Of a DNA stretch of 64,000 nt, positions 27,101 through 42,100 are shown one piece after another. How positions within the stretch are numbered: the first letter of the stretch is position 1; each line of letters starts with the position of its first letter. The translations under genes and the position numbers were made by a program. The notes beneath the pieces are model-generated. The model did not search any database. It saw only the letters and a program-made list of their open reading frames with translations, and was not told where the DNA came from. This DNA is from Rhynochetos jubatus (Eukaryota; Chordata; Aves; Eurypygiformes; Rhynochetidae), in the NCBI GenBank assembly GCA_027574665.1, contig CM050656.1, positions 16,257,501 to 16,321,500 on the forward strand. Reading direction: 5' to 3'.

Positions 27101-30100
27101 ACAATGTGTAGTATACACTGGCTTTGAAATATTGATGTATTTTTGTTACTGTAAAGATTTTGAATGTAGGTACATCTTTATTTCAGAACCAGCAGTCCCC
27201 AAACAAATCAGAGAAACTTCAAGAGAGGTGAAAACTCTCTGTCTTCAAACGAGGAGAGCAGGTTTCCTAGTCACAAAAACTCTAAGGTTTCCATTTTCAC
27301 AAAATGTGACAACTGTATTGCTGCAGCAGCCACGCTGACACACCACAGCTCGCACTCACTGTGACTCATATGCAAGCCTAGAGTTTCCAGAGTTTCTGTG
27401 AAAACAGCCTTGACTATAGTACCTCAGGTTTTCTGACTGTAAAAATTAGGAATGTATTTATTGAGTTTTAGAGAAATTGTATACATTTTGAATGTAACTC
27501 TTATATTAACTCACCCCTGAAGAGTTCATAGGTCCCAAGCTGGGTGTCTGAGAGACTCTGGCCGAGGATGGGCTGCGATTTAAAGAATGAGACCTATTCA
27601 CTGAGGATGCACGCTGGATTTGCACAGGTGCTTTGGCTGAAAAGGGACGTTGCTCAGCTGCCTGTGACTGCATAGTCAATATTGATATTGAACGAGGGCA
27701 GCTTACAGAACGCCTTATTGGACCTGCAGACGATGTGGGGGATGAATATGATGGAGATTTTATATTTTTAATTGAAGGTTTCCAGTTCATTCTACCTGCA
27801 GACAAATTAAATGAACAACAAAATTAGTTATTATTCTTTTAACACCCATTTTTCAGTCTTTGTAACTAACAATATATATGACTAGCATGTGTGCACATAT
27901 GCTGTCCCTTAATGTATGTTGACTAACAACTATATATGCATCAGTCATGTCAGATCCCTTAACAGTACATACTTCACATATGCTGTAAGAACATTTATTT
28001 CTTTCTCATAGTCAGCTTTAGTCAGGTAGACTCCAGTCCTTTATAACATGCATCAGATTTATGACACAGTGCATATGCCCTATAGGTCAAAAAGTATATG
28101 GCTACTATGTGTGGCTTCCTGACTGTAAGAACATGGAAGGGGGAGAGAAAATTTGGATAATGGATCCCAGATTTGCAGATCTGGGCCCCCTCATCTGCTA
28201 CTGCATTGCTGTAGAGTTTTTTTAATTCAGTCTTCTGCTAAATAAAGGATGCTGCTATGGAAAATAAAATCTTAGAAGCAGCATTATATGTGTGCAATTA
28301 CATGATGAAAGTCTTTGAGCCAATACGCTACTAAACAAAAAATAACATGCTATATCGACCATGTTCAAGAGAACATGCTTACACTAATGCTCTGCAGCAA
28401 GCAAGAAAACAATCACACACAAAAAAAATCTGTACAGGGATCTCATCTGGAACATATTACTTTCTATATGTCTCCAGATATATTTCTTTATACTTTCTAT
28501 ATTCCAGCAAATTCAAGCTCAATAAGAATACCCTTTACAGGAGAAAAAAATTACAATCTGCTCAAAAAAATATCTAAGAGCAAAGAAGAAGACTCACACT
28601 ATTTCCAGGGGTAGCCAATGTGGCAGCCTGGGTATATTTTTCTCTTGCATTGTATTTTCTCTAGCATTCTTGTCCAAAGAATATTGTTTTTCTAAAATTC
28701 ATTTTCATTAATTTAGAAAATATTTTAAAGAAGGAAAAACAAGGAAACCAGTGTTTAACTGAGTTACAAATGTTGATACACTCTAAAAAATTGAAACATT
28801 TTATATAATTCATCGTGAATGCCAGACTTACTTGGAAAAGTGATAATCTCACTTACCTGATCGTTCCAAAGATTTGCATTTATTTTCTTCAAGATCGTAT
28901 GAAACTTTTTTCTCTTTTTTTTCTTTGTGATCTTCCTTTTCAGTTTCTTCTCCAGATTCTGACGTACTGCTGCCGCTATCACAGCTACTATCACTAGTGT
29001 AGTTCTTAACTTTTCTTAAGGACTGTGCACTTTCAGGCATTGAACACAAGGGCTAATGCAAAAAAAAAAAAAAAAAATTTATATTCCTTCATAATCTTAA
29101 AAGAATACCTTACTCTCACACTAGGTTCCTGATTCAGGCAGGTTTATTTGTACATATTTAATATTTAGCCCTCCCAAAGCAGATTGAAAGTTTGTCCTTA
29201 ATTTTAAAATAAATGCTTAAATATTTCATTAAATTTACTACACAGTAATCCTAATCTTTCTTACATGAAGAGCAATATAATATAGTACAGGATCAAAAAT
29301 TACTTTAAGAATGACTTATACTACCAGACATACTGAATTATAGTTTGAAATCATAAATCAATTGTTACAGAATACCTTTTACAATCAGTTTCAATCCCTC
29401 AGTGATAGGGATGCCATCCAGAAGGACCTTGACAGGCTGGAGAGGTGGGCCTGTGCCAAACTCATGGAGTTCAACAAAGCCAAGTGCACGGTCCTGCACA
29501 TGGGTCAGGTTAATCCCAAGCACAAGTACAGGCTGGGCGGAGAACGGATTGAGAGCAGCCCTGAGGAGAAGGATTTGGGGATACTGGTGGATGAAAAGCT
29601 GGACATGAGCTAGCAGTGTGTGCTGGCAGCCCAGAAAGCCAACCGTATCCTGGGCTGTATCCAGAGAAGCGTGGCCAGCAGGTCAAGGGAGGGGATTTTC
29701 CCCCTCTACTCTGCTCTTGTGAGACCCCACCTGGAGTACTGCGTCCACCTCTGGGGCCCTCAACATCAGAAGGATAATGACTGGTTGGAGCGAGTCCAGA
29801 GGAGGCCATGAAGATGCTCCGAGGGCTGGAGCCCCTCTGCTATGGGGACAGGCTGGGAGAGTTGGACTTGTTCAGCCTGGAGAAGAGAAGGCTCCAGGGA
29901 GATCTTATAGCACCTTCCAGCACCTGAAGGAGCCTACAGGAAAGCTGGGGGGGGGACTTCATGCAAGGGCCTGTAGTGATAGGACAAGGGGTGATGGGTT
30001 TAAGTTGAAAGCGGGGAGATTTTAGATTGTACATCAATTAGAATTTCTTCCTGGAGAGGGTGGGGAGGCACTGGAACAGGTTGCCCAGAGAAGCTGTGGA

Positions 30101-33100
30101 TGCCTCACCCCTGGAAGTGTTGGATGGAGCAACCTGGTCTAGTGGAGGGTGTCCCTGCCCATGGCAGGGGGGTTGGAACTGGATGATCTTTAAGGTCCCT
30201 TCCAACCCAAACCATTCTAAGACTTTATGATGATTCTATGATATTTGCAATAAATGTACCTACAGTTTAACAATGATCAATGTAAAGAAACACCTGGGGG
30301 AACTTTGGCTGGTACACTTCTGAAAGAGCAAGTGATCAATCAATGTCGTGCAGAGGGCAGAGACGGCAAGAATATAGCAAGCTCTGCTAGGTGTATTTGG
30401 TGTCCCATATGCATATGGGATTTAGTGTCATCATGTAATTAATCTTGTGCTATTACCAAAGATACTATGAGACAAAAAGCGAAAAGTAGGAAACAGAGAA
30501 ACTGATGCAAGAACAGAAGCTAGAAATGAAAATTTTTCTTCTTACATCTACTATCAGGCAGACAAGAAAAATGCAATATCCTTCATTAAATCTAGTCTCT
30601 TAAGAAGGCTCATATGGTCACTTTTTTCCCTACATATTTTCTTTCCAGTAAACCTCAGCTGTAAGTAGCTATGGTGGTAAGTTCATCTTCCTAGTCATCT
30701 AATGTATTGCAGTTAAAATTCAGATTAAAAAAAATTCGTATCACAATTTCTGAACATATTTTGAGTTAGAGGGAAATAGAAGAACGCTCAGGATTAATTT
30801 AAATTGCCCTATTATTTTAGCATAATGTAATGCAGCAAGATTTATCGTGAAGGGCAATAGAGCAAAGCCCCAAAGATACTGTTCCTGCAAGATACACTTA
30901 TAGTGTGGGCAAATATATTCTACCTAAACTCCTATTCCAGTCAAGGAAGGAAAGAGATTTCTACCACTAACTTGAAAGCAACAGTATGTTTGTGCAAGCC
31001 CAAGCTGTTAGACCAGATAAGGAAGAGTTGCAGAAGTACATTCCGTGCAGGAGAGCCCTGGCATTTGTTCAGATTACACAAAGAATATTTTTATATTCTT
31101 TGGACAAATTCAGGTGCCTCAACACTTACTGCTTTCTCAAAAATAGCTGTCCTAATCATGAAGTGTTGTATATCACGGAGATATATTGATCAGACATTCC
31201 CAGTGAGTTATAAAAGTTATAATAAATATTTTTCAATCAAAACTCACAGCAGCTTTAAGGTAGATCTCATTCCCACCTATGATATGCATGTTTCCCACAC
31301 ATTCCGTACTAAACAATAAGAACATCCTGACCAAGACTTCACATCAATTAACAAAGAAGAATAAAAAGAAAGGTCAAAGAAATTAGAAAAAGCAATAATG
31401 ACAAAAAATAGACAGATCTGGGTTTGAACTGACCTCTCGAAATAAGAGATATTTGATTGCTTAGCAATTCTAATCACCTTGATTTTCCCTTTGCGCTAAC
31501 CTGATTTTTCTTTGATTAAACTCGTATGATTTTATATCAGAAGAATAAAAAGAAAAGTAATTGCTCATTTCCTCTAAAATATCTGTTATTTTATTTCCTT
31601 CGTTCTTTTCCCCGCACAACCAGGTACAATGTAATAAACGTGGGTAAACCTTGCCGTGTGTAAGGATAAGGGGCCCTCTAGAGGCTACAAATGAAACAGG
31701 CATCTAAGTTTGCGTCTAATTGCAGGCAAAAATGCCTTAATTCTAGGAAATTCTTGACTTCTTTTCTACCCTGAGTTCACATTCCAATAAAAGTAAGTCT
31801 GAAATTTGCAGCAAACTGGGAATAGTTGCTATATGCAAAGCTTATTTACACACACACACCCCCTCTACCCCCCTATATGTATGTTTCCATGTATGGAGGA
31901 GGAGGAGGAGGAGAACACCTCTCTCCTAACAATTCCAGCTGTTCTGTATAGAGCTTTCTGAGTCCCGACTGTTCCATTTTCCAAGGAATAGAGTTCACTC
32001 GAGGCAGAGCATCTGAATTCCTAACAATAGCTTTTGTCAGCAGGCCAGCCACTGACTTTTAAGGGAGGACAGTGTTTTCTGACCTTCTCAAAGAACATTT
32101 CATGTTGGGTAATGTGACATGAAAAATACTGTTCTTTCAGATCTGTTTTGTCTACCAGATTTTGCATCTGTGACCTTTTTGATATGCTAATGGGTCCTTA
32201 TCTGTAGTATTTTATGATTACAAGAAGATAAGTTTTACAGCTGGATTATTCTCTTGCCTGATCGATTGGCAGGCAATAGCAAGTTCTACCGCCTGCCTCG
32301 CTCACCAGATTTCTATACAGATATATATTTAGATACTACATATCTCATAGCAGACCCTTTACAAAGAGGTGGCCAATCAAATGCATGTTATCAGCCATAT
32401 GCACCTTACTCCTTACAGGAAATGGGGGATGCTCTTTGGGTACAAGATACAAGGACCATCCGCAATGGGCATCTGTATTTCAAAGGGAGTGCAATAGGAT
32501 ATTATGCAACCAGGGAACCCTCCAGTCACGTGGCTTCACTGTAGGCATAGTTTAAATGATTGAGAAGGATATCAGGACCCTAAAAGAGATGCAGGAATAG
32601 AGAACCTGTACAGCATGAAGTGTGCACACTACAAGGAAAGGAAACAATCGCCTTGGATAAGCTAGTTTCATTGCCTTGCCTTTTGATTTCATCAATTTCA
32701 TGGCAAAGAAAAAAAGGAGGGATTTTGGTCATATTCAATTTTTGCTTTCTCCTATGAGTGCAAACAATATTGTACTGGTAGAGCAGCTTGTAAACCACAG
32801 AATCTATATGCCTGCTATAAAAGAAGACCATGTCATATAGTCTCATTCACAAATTGATCAAACTTCATCTTAAAACTAATTAAGCGAGGTTTCTCAATTT
32901 GGGCTCAGTACCCTGTTAAATGTTTATGGCCTCCAGCTTGGGAATGGCTTGTGTGCAGCCAGTGTGGAGATAGTATAGATCAAGTCTGTGTGCATACAGT
33001 CAAACAGATAGATGCTCTCTGAAGGTTGCTGGGAAAAGACAGGCTTCTGGAAAAAGGAAAAATGTGACTGAGATGTTGAATGTGAATTAAGTGACCCTGT

Positions 33101-36100
33101 GTTAAAGAACTGAGAACAAAACCTCAGGGAAAAGAATCCCGGAAGAATGTGAGTTGAGTGTGTTGCCAGGGTGGACTGCATTTTTTTTTCTCTTCTTTAA
33201 ATGAATCCACCACTGTTAAAGCACCAGCTCACAAAATCCCCGTATTTGTAATGAGGTTCCTGCAAATCTATCTTAATACCAGATTGGGTATGCAGATCCT
33301 CTTTCCAATACACACGCCGGTAATAAGATGTAGCTCTTTTTGGATTCTTGCACATATATAAAGCATCCCTGCAAGCTCAGGACAATTTTCAGCATTCATT
33401 TTGTACAGAAATTCTCAGATTTGTACACCATGTCATCAGAAACATAAAATGCAGTAAAAAAAATTTACATGCATCCATAAACAAATGCATCAGAGCTCAG
33501 GAGCATAAACTTAGGCTCTTCTAAACAGACATGACCTAAAATGCTTGCAGGATATAAGAAACATAATTATTTTAGCCAAGCCCAAACTGTTTATCTTTAC
33601 TGGCTTACAGAGATATGCAGTGTATTTAAGGCAAAGACTTGCATGAACTAGGCACACAACCAGAAAGCATTAAGCTAAAAATAATATACATTCACTTTAA
33701 AAGCAGATTTTGGATACGAAATAGGCTCCAAGATCGACTATACAACCCTTTTAGCAAGTAAGCAAGCTACAGATACATCATAATCATAATTAATCCTTTG
33801 AGCTTCCATAGTGCCTTTTATCCCATGATCTCAAAATTCCTTAGAGGCACTAATCGATTAAAGATGAAAGCATTCTTTTGAAACAGGCTATGGATATAAA
33901 GATCATTTCACACACTGAAATCAAGCAATATCTCTTGTATAACAGCTGTTGCCATGTACAACAATTCCTCAAAATAGCTTAGCAAGGCAAAGAAGGATCT
34001 CATATCCAGTTAAAATTTTAGTGGGATTTAGTTGAACAAATGGGAGTTACACTTCTCTTCACACTTATTAAAAAAAAGGCTGAGGCAGCCTGTGGAAGAA
34101 AACTTCCACCAGGATCAGCTAACTAAATTCCCCACTTAAAGTTCTCAGACTACCTCTCTGCAGAGTGAAATAAAAATTGGGTATCTAAAAGTCAAATACC
34201 TTAGGCCCACGCTGCCTGGTGCATTTTCCCATTAGTTTTTCGTCATCTATTTCACACTGCTCCAGAAGATCCAAAATGTCCTCCTCCTAGAAATGGGAAT
34301 TTCACAATTAATGCAAAGCAGGACATACGCTATCCTTCCAGAATTCAAGCACCAAGTGGTAGGAATTTGAAATTACTTCAATTACTAATTCCTGAAATAA
34401 GACTATGAATCCCTTCACAGGAGGATATAAAAGTATTTCTTCTGATGCATGCATCTCTGCTTGCAGTCAAGATGAAATTGAAAGTTAAAATCAAGCCTTA
34501 ACATTTTTTAAAGACAGAAGTCTGAAGAAAGGGTTGAATCTAGATGATGCCAACTACAAAGATGGGAAATTATTTCTCAGATTTCAAATTAAATCACGTT
34601 CGCTGGTTATTTTAAATATAGCCAATCAGGCAGAGGTTTTGGATGCCTTTAAACTAGTGGAGCTGGTTTTATGATATCTCTCGTTCCAGTCCATAGAAGT
34701 GGATGAACAGTCTGGGGATATTACTGGAGGAAGAAGGAGGCAATTACCAGCTCAAAAGCAGTTTCTGCCAACCTCTGGTTTGGCCAGGGGTAAGGCTGAG
34801 GATCAGGGAAATGGTAAAGTAGCTTAAAGCCATCTAGCCTGTCTCCACCCTGGGTCCACTGCAGTTCATCCAGATTCAAGGATCTGGCCCACAAGCTGCA
34901 CAAAGAATAATAATAAAATGATGGAAACATTATCAAATGCTATTTATTAGCCATCACACAATTATTGTGCAACTAATCCACAAGGTCATGAATTCCAAGA
35001 TAAATAACTCCTAAAGCCAATACTACTTATACTTCAGTACCTTCATTCTTTTTAAAGGGTTATTCATTTCCCTCTGAAGTGAAGCTGCTCTCCCAGCAAG
35101 AAACGTCTGGAAAGCAGTGGCTAACAAACTCTCATACTTTTCCAGTAATGTCTTATCATCAGGAGGGTATATTCGCCTAAAATAGGGAAAAAACAAAATT
35201 GAGTTTAAGATAGAAGCTGAGCTACTTATCACACTAAGTACAAAAGTAATGCAGGTAATTCAGTCTCTTCTATAATGCATATGCATCCCATCTATAATAA
35301 TTATATATCATCTCATAAAACATATACTCTGAACATTGCTCTCTAAATCTAATTTTAACTCAGTGAACATATTCACATTTAAACCAGCAATTAACCAGTC
35401 AAAAGAAATACCATGCAGGTCATTCCAGAGGTATACCAAAAGTCAGTTTTGCAGTACTCTGAAATTTCAGCGGGTGTGAAACATGCATGCAGGTGTGAAA
35501 GATACATGAAATATTAACAAAATATTGCATGTAAAATTCAGAGCCACCAAATAATTTGTATTAGCAATAAAAGGACACAAAGTAGTGAAAATCCGAACAA
35601 TTGCTTGGAGTTAATGGGCATGATATAAATTAAAGATTGAGTATGTACTGCTCTTGAATGCTAAATCATACAAAATAATGAACAGGAAGAAATAGGTATT
35701 ATAAGAAAAAAAATTATCTGCTACACAGATGTACAGGGTGACTCTGATTTTCCATTAGACCAGCTACACCATTATTCTCTAAAATCTCAGGTAAGGAGAT
35801 TCTGATGACACGAGAAGCAGGACTTGGTGATTTATTCATGCCCATCAAGCAAAATGGGCTTTGAAGAAAACCACTCCAATCATTCTGTCATCAATGCCTG
35901 AAACACTGCCAGAAATTATGAAGGTCGAAGACTAATTTCTAATGTATTGTAACGACTAATCCATAAGGTAGTTCTGCCTTCACTGTGCAAAGCATAGGTA
36001 GCATTTATATATTGACTGGCAGCATGTGACTTTCATGTTTTGGTGGACCTTCTGTGAATTTTTATAAGGTCTTTTCTCCTTCTTGGGTTTCAGATTATTC

Positions 36101-39100
36101 CTCCTTGAAACGATACGTTTCATGATGCTTTTGTTACAATGAAAAAAGGATGGTTGTGATCCCATTAGACTCAGGGTAGTTCTATAGCAAACTGAAGATG
36201 GTACCAGTTTGCATAAAATATCTGTAGGAGCTCTAATCTAGTTGCAGTCAACATTTTTAAATTATGTTGATTCTACTGCTGAAAAAGTGCCATAGAACAA
36301 TACTTCAAAGAAAGGATATTCACTGCAGCTAAAGGCCATTTCAAAGTCATATATATCCTTCTCAGTTTTCATGTATTCACTAGTGCTGGAAAGCATGGCT
36401 CCTACTTTCACCAAGACCAACACTCGACTAGGCCAATTGCTGAACTGACATCCATAGATTAAATCAAAGCCTGCTGAGGTTGATTGAGATTTCTCTGGAT
36501 TTTTATTCAGAGAGCAATATTAATCCATGCAGAAATACTGGCAATGCCTGACAGAAGTTAGTCCTGGTCTGCAGGAGAACAGGCAGGAGAAAATACTGCA
36601 TAATGCTCAGACAGAATTTCTCTGCATCTCTTGCCAAGATTCCCTTACTTCTCAGGCTCTGCTGATTCTTCAGCACTTTTGCAAACACATGGTAATAAGA
36701 AAACACAAAACTGTTCTGCCTTTTACATGTGCACATTCCTCGTGAAACTTCACTTTTTCCTGAGGAAAAAAATATTTTTGTATTTTTATTTGTTTACATT
36801 AACCAAAATACTAAATAAAGAGAACATCTGGCTCATTTTCAGTCAACAACTGATTAAGCAATCTAACATGTGTTCATTAAAAAAGTTAGACTTTAAAGTT
36901 ATCAAAAAACCAAAATATATTAAAGCATCATAATGTTTCTCTTTCTTATAGTCTAAAAGTAGCACGAAAATAATTGCTTCATTGTGGGTTTTTTTTTTTT
37001 GATGTACTAGTTCAGCTCCACATATGCCAAGAAAGGATCTAATTAAAGCTGGGAATTTTACAAAGGAAGACTTTTTGTAAGCAAAATGGTAATTCATCAA
37101 AAATTAAAATTTCACAGAAACATCTATCTGTTTACATGAGACCTTTACTGGGAATTATAGAACATCTGCTCGAAAAAGCAGAGGGAAAAAAAAGAACTAC
37201 CTGAAAAAAAACCTAAAAAACTTTACTACTTGGTGTACATGTATAATTTTCTATAAATATGTACACAGTTTTTGCAGAAAATCATCATCTACCACAGATA
37301 CTTGTTTCCATTATTCCTAAAGAATGCAATGAATACTTCCTACTAATACAGTCAAAAATAGTTACCTGTAGTTCCCCATGTGTCTATTTTCATGCTCCTC
37401 TTTGGAAATTTGTTTACGTACTTGTGCAAGTCTTTCCTTCTACAAATCAATAAAACAAGACAATTAAACAAAGAGACCATAAGCCATGGGCAAGAAAGAG
37501 CATATTTTTTCCTTCCTACCAGTTCCTCTTTTCTCCTTTCCAGTGTGTGGCGCTGCTTCTCCCAGTCCGAGGAACCTGGCAACAGTTTTTTCATTGAACC
37601 TTGACCATACAGTCTTTTTTGAGCCTCAGCCTTCTGTTGAGCTAAATTTCTCCTTTTATCGCTTGTCCTGAAACACGGATGACATTAAGAAATGTCAATC
37701 CAACGCAGCTGAGATGCACTTTCACCTCAAGTATATCATCTGTAATTTCCAGTCAGTCGTGCGCCATTTTTGATATAAAATTAAAATGGAAGCACTCGTT
37801 AATTTTCTTACTATTAGCTCTTATGGTTACAATATCTTCACACTTTAAGGTGTACTGTAATGACTCTGTACTATAATCTAACGTACAAATATGGTTGTAT
37901 CTACTTTCCCGACATGTAGATTTTTTCCAACATATCCCAACTACAACGTTTTCCTGTAGAGGGATATGGCTTTTGGGTATATGTGAAACTACCAGAAAAG
38001 CAAATTTCCTGTGTGGCCACATGCCAATGACTGCACTCATATTCCACTTTGAGACCTGTTTGGAAAATCACTGGGGGGGGGAAGGACAAAAATTACTTTT
38101 ACCACTCATTTTTTGCAAGAATATGAAGAAGAAGAAAAATTAAATTTGGGTTATTTTAAATAGCAAAACTGGCATCAAGGGAAACATTCACATCTTGAAA
38201 ATATGAAGGTGGAAAAAGAAGTCTTCATTTTCTCATAGTCTTGTTCAAATTAATACATAAAAAAATAAATAGAAATCAAAGCAACAGACTGAAGAAAAGA
38301 GGACAAGTTTACCGTATGTTGAGAAGCTTTAATGCATTTAGGAGAACACCTTTTTTTACATCATAGTCTATTTTTTGATCAGTTCCAAAGCTGGGGGCAC
38401 GATTAATCTGAAAAAAACGAGACACAGAAGACTCAGGAACATTCAGGTTCACTAGGAACACATTCATTGTAACAGGCTTCGGAGAAACCATTCTTCCAAA
38501 CACAGCAGAGATAAGAGAATACCTGTTGAGCTGCTCATTTCTGTTTGGCTTTGGTTTTTTTAAATAGAGCATTGAGTATCACAGATACTGGGAGCCAGGA
38601 GATGTACCTTTCAGTCACCAAGACACATAAAATTTATCCAGACACATAAAATGAACATATTCGAGTACAGGCACTTAGAATCCTGTCTAATCTGTTCTTG
38701 GTTGCTGCAACTAGGAAATTTACTATGCAAAGTGCTGATAACCACATTGTAACAGACTACATGCCATGCCATGGTAGTCCAGCACTAAGTTAAGCTCTTT
38801 CCTAGTACCCAGTCTGAAAGCAACTTTGAATAGTTCTCTAAAAAGCTAACTACAGAAAGAGAAGAACATCAGCTGTTGGAAAGCTTTGAGGAGGGATAAT
38901 GAAGTAGCTGCATCAACATTTCTAGGAACACCTTCCAGGCTGATATAAAAATGTATACATCAGCAATGGGTGCTAATGAGAGGCAGGAATCTCAGCGTGA
39001 CCGTGAATGAGCAGTGCCAGGAACAGAAGGCAGAGACACTAAAGAGCTTCAGAAGTGAAAACTAGTACCTTGGGCCCCATGCAAATAGAAGCGGGATACG

Positions 39101-42100
39101 GTTTGTATGTTCAAACCAGAGGGCAAAAGTGGTTCATTCAAATTGTGTATTAATACTTTAGATACATTAGAGCATCTCAGAACCTCCACAGCTGTAGGAC
39201 AGAACTATTCTGGCTGGCGAGGAACCAACTGTCCTGTTGCTGAGTCCCAGCTGCCCATCACTTATGCTTATAGCTGAAGGGTACCTTTTGGGTTTGAGAG
39301 TCAGCTTGTTTGCTGGTTTTGCACACAGGCTGGCAAAGCGAGCAATGATGTTGAAAGAGAAATCGTGAAAATTCAGCAGAAATAGTGAAAAGGTGTATAG
39401 TCTTTTCTAGAAGACTTCCATCCAAATAGTTAATTGACCTCCTCAGACTGACCTATTCGTCTCCTATCACAAAGGGTAATTTTTTTTCTATACCTTGATA
39501 CTATAAACATTTATTGACATTCTTTTTTTTTTAATGTGAATGTTCCACTTTCAGCTAAGCAAACATGTTAACGTTCAGAGAAATGAACACAAGGATTAAA
39601 ACCCTATTCTCCAATATTTCATTAGAGAATACAGCCAGTTGACAAGACCACAGCCACACTGCATCTCATTTTCAATATGAAGTTTAAACAAACCCCTTTA
39701 ACTAAAGCTGCATTGATTAAATACAGCTGATAACTGAAATAAGTTGGAAATACTCAGATTTTGAGATATCACATTGTCTAATCCAGGAAGGATTTATGTA
39801 TGTTTAAAAAACACATGCATGAAGATCCAGTATGGAGACTTATGCTTCAGTCTAAGTACACAAAAAGCTCACTAGACTGAAAACAGAAACATAAAATCAA
39901 ACCACAACTCCTTATTTAGGAGAAATGTTAGGTATTGAACAAAATTATATTCTGTACCATGTATTGAATTTTTTTACTCCATATGAACCTGTAGCCACTA
40001 ACAATATTATACTTTGAAATAATATTTTTTCCTGCATTAAAAACAGATGAACAGAGACATGTTTATGAAAACTTCCAGCAAATTAATCTCAAATTTTTTA
40101 TGCACACCAAATCTTTAAATCCAGTGAGACTGCAGTTACATACGAGGACTTAATGGGAACATGCAAAATGCTATGTTGGTCCGGTACTGAACTCCTAGAG
40201 AGGCACAGACACATGCTTACTGTCTGCACTGAAGCAGCCAGTTTGAGAGCATACAAAAGTGCACACTGTTCTATTTATATTTGGTTTAGGTACTTCCCAG
40301 ATTTACAGCCATTTCAAGTATAATACTGGGCATACATTCTGCATTAATAAAAATGTTATAAATATGACATTATTTTATACATATATATTAAAGTTATATA
40401 TATAGGGTGAATTTTGTGAAAAATCTACATCCGGCACTTCTAAGAAACAAAACCATACCGACTGTGTTTATTAAGCAGAAAATTAAAGTGGAGTTAGGAA
40501 AGATGTAAGAATGCATTTGAAATGCTATTACAAAGCAAAATGCTGTTATAAGACATTACACCTTCACTCCACACTAAGGTTTCTGTCACTTTAATGCAGT
40601 CATTTAAGAGGCTGAAAAGCTACGGCATTCATATTTAAAGCAGGAGCACTGCTATATCACCTGCATCCTCACTTTTATTGACATACCATTTATGACTAAT
40701 GTTTGAGATCCCAATCCTACTGTGATCTCAGTCCTGAAGAGTAACCACAGGGATACTAAAAGAGTGATCCATTTCTGGAAAGCTACTGCAAACTTGGCTT
40801 GGTGCAGTATATTTCAGGTAGCAGTCCAGTTCAAACAAAATCTGAGCAACCGGGTACATCAGAAAGTTAATCCACTGAACGCAGGGGTGAATTCAAAGTT
40901 CATTAGATATTCCATACGGACTGTCTATGTGTGTACTTGAACTGACTCTTGATTTAGTAAGATCATGTGCAAGTATGCTTCACTAACTTTCCTCTCCAAC
41001 CCTCCTCACTTGTTACGTCTGTCTCTGTTCTCACAACAGAAACTTCAAGCAACAGTCTTTACATCTGATGTTAAATGTCAGCTGAAAGGTTTACTCATCA
41101 CTAAATAAAGATGGAGTTATGGGAGATACAAAAATGAGGAATATCTTCATCCTGCATTGCTACCCAAAACTTCGTAACCTGAACCTACTGTGTAAGTCTC
41201 TGATATGCAAAACAACCCATACTCTTACTGTAAATCTGTAAGAAATCATAAAGACACAAAACAAAGAGTTCAATCCACAAACAACACTTTTAGAGCAGAA
41301 AAAAACCTCTTCAATGCCAGAAAAAAACCAAAAAAAACCCCAAAACAAACAAACTAAAAAACCCACACACCACACAAGCAGCGGATACTGCAATGTACAG
41401 AGCAAACCAACAATATGCTCCCTGCAAAGAGCACAACTAAACTGGTTACCACAACGTTTCACAGTCTCACCACACAATACGTTTTCAAGGCTCCACTCAG
41501 TTGTTCTCAGGTAACTAATGCCTTTTTACTTAACACTGTCTTCATACCCCATACTGGGACCTCACTCAATGGAATAAAACAGCTACATCTTTGATCTATC
41601 TGAACAGAATCACAGAATCGTGCAGGTTGGAAAAGACCTTTGAGATCACCAAGTCCATCCAACCGTTAACCCAGCACTTCCAAGTCCACCACTAAACCAT
41701 GTCCCTGTGCTCCACATCTGCACGTCTCTTAAATACCTCCAGGGATAGTGACTCCACCACTTCCCTGGGCAGGCTGTTCCAGTGTTTGATAACCCTTTTG
41801 GTGAAGAAATTTTTCCTTCTATCCAAACTAAACCTCTCCTGGCACAACTTGAGGCTGTTTCTCTTGTCCTATCGCTTGTCACCTGTGAGAAGAGGCTGAC
41901 ACCCACCTGTCTGCACCCTCCTTCCAGGTAGTTGCAGAGAGTGGTAAGGTCTCCCCTGAGCCTCCTCTTCTCTAGGTTAAACACCCCCAGCTCCCTCAGT
42001 CTTTCCCTTGTCCACTAAGTGGGTCAGCTTGTCATAGAAGGAGGTCACATCAGCCAAGCAGGACCTGCCTTCCATAAACCCATGCTGACTGGGCCTGCTC

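Larger units (their letters stand above)
29053..34199 (-). other. TTLL7: TTLL7 intron 13
   Basis: Holds the T18 polypyrimidine tract next to exon 14, a CR1 copy (29400-30241), a short CA/C-rich tract near 31850, a GGA run near 31894 and an unrecognised + strand ORF at 32254-32544. Confidence 0.85.

Noticed and set aside
27633..27827. + strand ORF of 64 codons
   Set aside because: Antisense shadow of TTLL7 exon 15.
30903..31319. 138-codon + strand ORF in intron 13
   Set aside because: No recognisable domain and no supporting promoter or splice signals; treated as chance.
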